Below, in pieces: positions 61,267-64,000 of a DNA stretch of 64,000 bases. Position numbers and translations under genes: made by a program. Position 1 is the stretch's first letter; every line of letters begins with the position of its first letter. This stretch comes from UMGS1590 sp036303105. GTDB taxonomy: Bacteria > Bacillota > Peptococcia > Peptococcales > Peptococcaceae. The DNA lies in contig JAXJBF010000117.1 of the NCBI GenBank assembly GCA_036303105.1, forward strand, positions 7,522-71,521. Reading direction: 5' to 3'. Under the pieces are notes generated by a model that had not been told where the DNA came from, did no database searches, and saw only the letters and a program-made list of their open reading frames with translations.

Positions 61267-63011
61267 ACATCACAATTGACGGCGTTTCGCTCAACGTGCC
61301 AGAGAGCATGACCATCCTTAAAGCCGCCGAAATAGCTGGCCATCCAGTGCCAAGCCTCTGCTACTGGGAAGGCCTCAATGAAATCGGCGCCTGCCGCATG
61401 TGCATTGTCGAAGTCGAAGGCATCGATCACCTCGTTCCTGCCTGTATCGACACCGTCAGTGAAGGCATGGTCATCCACACCAACAGCCCACGTGTGCGCG
61501 CTGCCCGCCGCACCAACCTGCAGCTGATCCTGTCTCAGCACAACTGCAACTGCCCAACCTGCATGCGCAACGGCAACTGCAAACTTCAGCGCGTAGCCTA
61601 TGAACTCAACGTCTTTTCCAATCCATTTCCAAAAGACATCGCACCTTTTGACTGGGACGAAACCTCACCCCTCATCCGTGATGCGTCCAAGTGCATCAAA
61701 TGCATGCGCTGCATCCAGGTTTGCGACAAAATTCAAAGCCTGAACATCTGGGACGTTGCCGGTACTGGTTCCCGCGTCACCGTCAACGTCAGCTACAACC
61801 GCACCATCCGCGAAGCCGATTGCTCCTTCTGCGGCCAATGCATCACCCACTGCCCAACCGCAGCCCTGCATGAACGCGACGACACCGAAAAAGTGCTCGC
61901 AGCTCTTGCCGACCCAGACATCATCACCGTGGTTCAGGTTGCTCCAGCCGTGCGCGTTGCCTGGGCTGAAGAACTGGGGATCGACTCAGACATCTTCTCC
62001 ACGCCAAAAATGGTCGGCGTGCTTAAGCAGCTCGGCTTTGACTACGTCTTCGACACCAACTTTGGCGCCGATCTGACCATCATGGAAGAAGCCAGCGAAT
62101 TCGTTGAACGCTTCACCCACCGCGACCAATACAAATGGCCAATGTTCACCTCCTGCTGCCCTGGCTGGGTGCGTTTCCTCAAATCCAATTTCCCGGAAAT
62201 GACCGACAACCTCTCCACTGCCAAGTCACCAATGGAAATGTTCGGCGCCATCACCAAGAGCTACTTTGCCGATCGTATTGGTGTTGATCCGCATAAAATC
62301 TGCATGATCGCCATCATGCCATGCCTCGCTAAAAAAGAAGAAGCCGCCCTCGAGCCACTGCGTGATGCCTGCGGCGATCCGGATGTTGACATCGTGCTCA
62401 CCACCCGTGAGTTCACACGCATGGTGCGTGCCGACCACATTCTTCTCGATGATGTGCCCGACACCGATTTCGACCATCCACTCGGCACCAGCACCGGTGC
62501 GGCAGCCATCTTCGGCACCACCGGCGGCGTCATGGACGCTGCCCTGCGCACCGCTTACGCCAAAATCACCGGCTACAACCCAGATGCCGATGACTTCACC
62601 GAAGTGCGCGATACCCAGTTTGGCGAAGGGCGCGAAGCCACCTTTACCATTCCTGGTGCTGGTGACGTCAAAGTTGCCGTTGTCAGCGGCCTTGGCAACG
62701 CCCGCAAACTGCTCAACAGCATCAAATCCGGCAAAGCCCGCTACGACTTTGTCGAAGTCATGGCCTGCCCTGGCGGCTGCGTCGGCGGTGGCGGCCAGCC
62801 AATCGTCGACGGCATCGACCTCAACGTCTACCGCGGCGCCGCCCTCTGGAAAATCGACCGCGATATGGACATTCGTTTCAGCCACGAAAATCCAGACATC
62901 CTCGATCTCTACCGACTCTACCTCGGCAAACCATGCGGCGACAAAGCCCACCACCTGCTCCACACCGATCATCACGCCTGGACCATGCCACGCCACATGG
63001 CGGACGATTGA
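61260..63011 (+). CDS. [FeFe]-hydrogenase, M3 type
   Basis: A 583-residue hydrogenase for H2 production or uptake. Plant-type 2Fe-2S cysteines 34, 45, 48, 62; His-Cys3 cluster H94, C98, C101, C107; two 4Fe-4S sets (145, 148, 151, 155 and 188, 191, 194, 198). H-cluster motifs are TSCCPGW (C299, C300), MPCLAKKEEA (C355) and MACPGGCVGG (C503, C507). All ligands are present. Overlap with the GltD-like gene implies a complex. Hydrogenases next to GltD-like genes form the glutamate-synthase-linked group (A2) in published classifications. Confidence 0.96.
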   Translation: MVNITIDGVSLNVPESMTILKAAEIAGHPVPSLCYWEGLNEIGACRMCIVEVEGIDHLVPACIDTVSEGMVIHTNSPRVRAARRTNLQLILSQHNCNCPTCMRNGNCKLQRVAYELNVFSNPFPKDIAPFDWDETSPLIRDASKCIKCMRCIQVCDKIQSLNIWDVAGTGSRVTVNVSYNRTIREADCSFCGQCITHCPTAALHERDDTEKVLAALADPDIITVVQVAPAVRVAWAEELGIDSDIFSTPKMVGVLKQLGFDYVFDTNFGADLTIMEEASEFVERFTHRDQYKWPMFTSCCPGWVRFLKSNFPEMTDNLSTAKSPMEMFGAITKSYFADRIGVDPHKICMIAIMPCLAKKEEAALEPLRDACGDPDVDIVLTTREFTRMVRADHILLDDVPDTDFDHPLGTSTGAAAIFGTTGGVMDAALRTAYAKITGYNPDADDFTEVRDTQFGEGREATFTIPGAGDVKVAVVSGLGNARKLLNSIKSGKARYDFVEVMACPGGCVGGGGQPIVDGIDLNVYRGAALWKIDRDMDIRFSHENPDILDLYRLYLGKPCGDKAHHLLHTDHHAWTMPRHMADD

Positions 63012-63027
63012 TCATAAACGCACAATC

Positions 63028-63069
63028 CCCAGTGTTTGCAGCGCAACGCTGCAAACACTGGGGATTTTT
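63028..63069. terminator. Terminator between hydrogenase and CPBP genes
   Basis: Seventeen-bp arms (CCCCAGTGTTTGCAGCG and complement) around CAA, then ATTTTTT on the plus strand. It may serve both convergent genes. Confidence 0.85.
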
Positions 63070-63077
63070 TACTATTT

Positions 63078-63872
63078 TTATTTTCGCTGCTTTCTCCAGG
63101 CCAGCACGGCGAATACTGCAAAGAACACCGCATTGAGCATAAGTACGATGAGGCTGCCTTCTATTTTGAACACTCCGCCGGAAAGCAGGGCATTGCCATG
63201 CATGGTAATATCAATCATATGTGGATAATCATCGGCCAGCGATACACCGCCAAGAATGATGCCGCCAATGCTGTTCCAGAGGAAGTGAATCATCACTGGC
63301 GCCACAAGGCTTCCAGTATATTCCAAAACGGCGGTGACAAAAAGACTCATGAGCACGATGTTGACACATGGCAGCCAACCGGCTTCCAATGCACCGCCAT
63401 GGCAGAGAAGGAAGATCAGTGTACTGATGACAGCTGCCACCGGCACGGAGTAACTTGCCTTAATGCGTTGATAAAGATAGCCACGCACCAACAGTTCCTG
63501 CATCATTGTGTTCAAAAACAGTGCCACCAGCCACAGCCATAGCTGCGGCACCGTCTGCACGCCATCAATGGTCATGCAGTCCAACGTTCGCAATAAGCCG
63601 ACTGCCGCACCGATCCACACCAGGCCAGTGAACACGCCGAGCACTGCTGCCCGTCCGCTGCCTGCGCCCCACAGGCCGATCGGCACGCTGCGGCGATCAA
63701 TGAGCCAAAACAGTCCATTGAAAATCACCACTGCCAAGAGCGGCATCAGCTCCGCAAAAAAGCGCCAATATACGCCGTCGGCGTCATCTGGAATCGGCAG
63801 CACCGTTGCCAGCAGCGCCCAGCCGATAAAGAATACGACGATTTTAACAATCGTTAGTAACAATTTTTTCAT
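63078..63872 (-). CDS. CPBP (Abi/Rce1-like) membrane protein
   Basis: A 264-residue protein with about seven helices. The CPBP core has MMQELLVRGYLYQR, LIFLLCHGG and MIHFLWNSIGG. The usual EExxxR motif reads QELLVR here, so the first Glu is Gln. CPBP proteins include CAAX prenyl proteases and bacteriocin-immunity proteins. GGATGGA precedes the ATG. Activity as a protease is doubtful because of the Gln. Confidence 0.85.
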   Translation of the reverse strand: MKKLLLTIVKIVVFFIGWALLATVLPIPDDADGVYWRFFAELMPLLAVVIFNGLFWLIDRRSVPIGLWGAGSGRAAVLGVFTGLVWIGAAVGLLRTLDCMTIDGVQTVPQLWLWLVALFLNTMMQELLVRGYLYQRIKASYSVPVAAVISTLIFLLCHGGALEAGWLPCVNIVLMSLFVTAVLEYTGSLVAPVMIHFLWNSIGGIILGGVSLADDYPHMIDITMHGNALLSGGVFKIEGSLIVLMLNAVFFAVFAVLAWRKQRK

Positions 63873-63905
63873 TTTAAAAGCATTCCATCCTTATTCAATG
63901 ATTTT

Positions 63906-64000
63906 TCACAACACAGCCTCTACCGCTGCTGTGAGCCGGGCCAGGTCGTTGTCGTCCGGATGGCTCAGCGCGGCGTCGAAGTTGGCGATCATCTGTGTCA
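63906..64000 (-). CDS. Unidentified gene, C-terminal end only
   Basis: The frame is open to the right edge and ends in TGA. The visible 30 or so residues (ending NDLARLTAAVEAVL) are helical and acidic. Too short to place in a family. It is followed by the CPBP gene in the same direction, 33 bases on. Confidence 0.45.
   Translation of the reverse strand, partial: TQMIANFDAALSHPDDNDLARLTAAVEAVL

Noticed and set aside
62226..62996. 256-codon minus-strand frame opposite the hydrogenase
   Set aside because: It lies entirely across the H-cluster motifs of the real gene and has no start site.
1..64000. CRISPR arrays, IS elements, tRNA/rRNA genes, prophage
   Set aside because: No spaced repeat arrays, transposase genes, integrases or tRNA-like cloverleaf sequences were found by reading both strands. 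A tRNAscan or ISfinder search would be needed to exclude small or degraded copies.

Overview
The window looks like chromosome of a low-redox, anaerobic Firmicute of moderate GC (roughly 50-55 percent by eye). The evidence is the rplU-prp-rpmA-obg cluster with the Prp-cleaved form of L27, RNase J, ComFC, AGGAGG-type ribosome binding sites before nearly every gene, sigma-A promoters, an [FeFe]-hydrogenase, and no respiratory chain genes. I cannot name the genus. No rRNA, tRNA, CRISPR array, insertion sequence or prophage was seen. The ends cut two genes: an ABC permease (left) and an unidentified gene (right).

Layout. 1-7.1 kb: end of an FtsX-type permease, a TVP38/VTT protein, a DUF4825-like lipoprotein, two small membrane proteins, then obg, a membrane-bound MutS-like protein, rpmA, prp and rplU, driven from a near-consensus promoter before rplU. 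7.1-11.4 kb: a stand-alone TIR protein, proC, a nitrilase-family amidase and RNase J. 11.5-18.1 kb: a MacB/FtsX-type ABC transporter next to a response regulator and a kinase with no membrane segment, then a polar amino-acid ABC importer. 18.3-24.7 kb: comFC, aconitase, and a sigma factor/membrane protein/ABC exporter operon. 24.7-27 kb: a membrane-tethered methyltransferase and a MATE exporter with paired operators. 27.1-31.4 kb: a tannase-like lipoprotein esterase and a two-component system whose promoters share the same direct repeats. 31.4-37.7 kb: PadR plus an alkylsulfatase-like hydrolase, a split chromate-type transporter, two XRE regulators and an M19 dipeptidase. 37.7-45.1 kb: DUF819 transporter, DegV, DUF1002 protein, an ECF S component with a possible leader peptide, an AI-2E-family protein and PepV. 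45.1-49.8 kb: an AT-rich island (LysR regulator, alkaline-phosphatase-superfamily hydrolase, anion symporter) unlike its surroundings. 49.8-53.3 kb: a redox group (aldo/keto reductase, flavodoxin-like lipoprotein, LysR, flavin reductase). 53.4-57.5 kb: a tandem duplication of an MFS exporter and MarR regulator. 57.6-63 kb: lactate permease, a NuoF/GltD-type flavoprotein and an [FeFe]-hydrogenase, then a CPBP membrane protein.

The strongest leads for something undescribed are the AT-rich three-gene island, the two-component/esterase regulon with matching promoter repeats, the duplicated MFS-MarR cassette with a shared operator-like motif, the stand-alone TIR protein, and the two-gene hydrogenase/GltD module. 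All functional calls come from reading the sequence; no database search was run.
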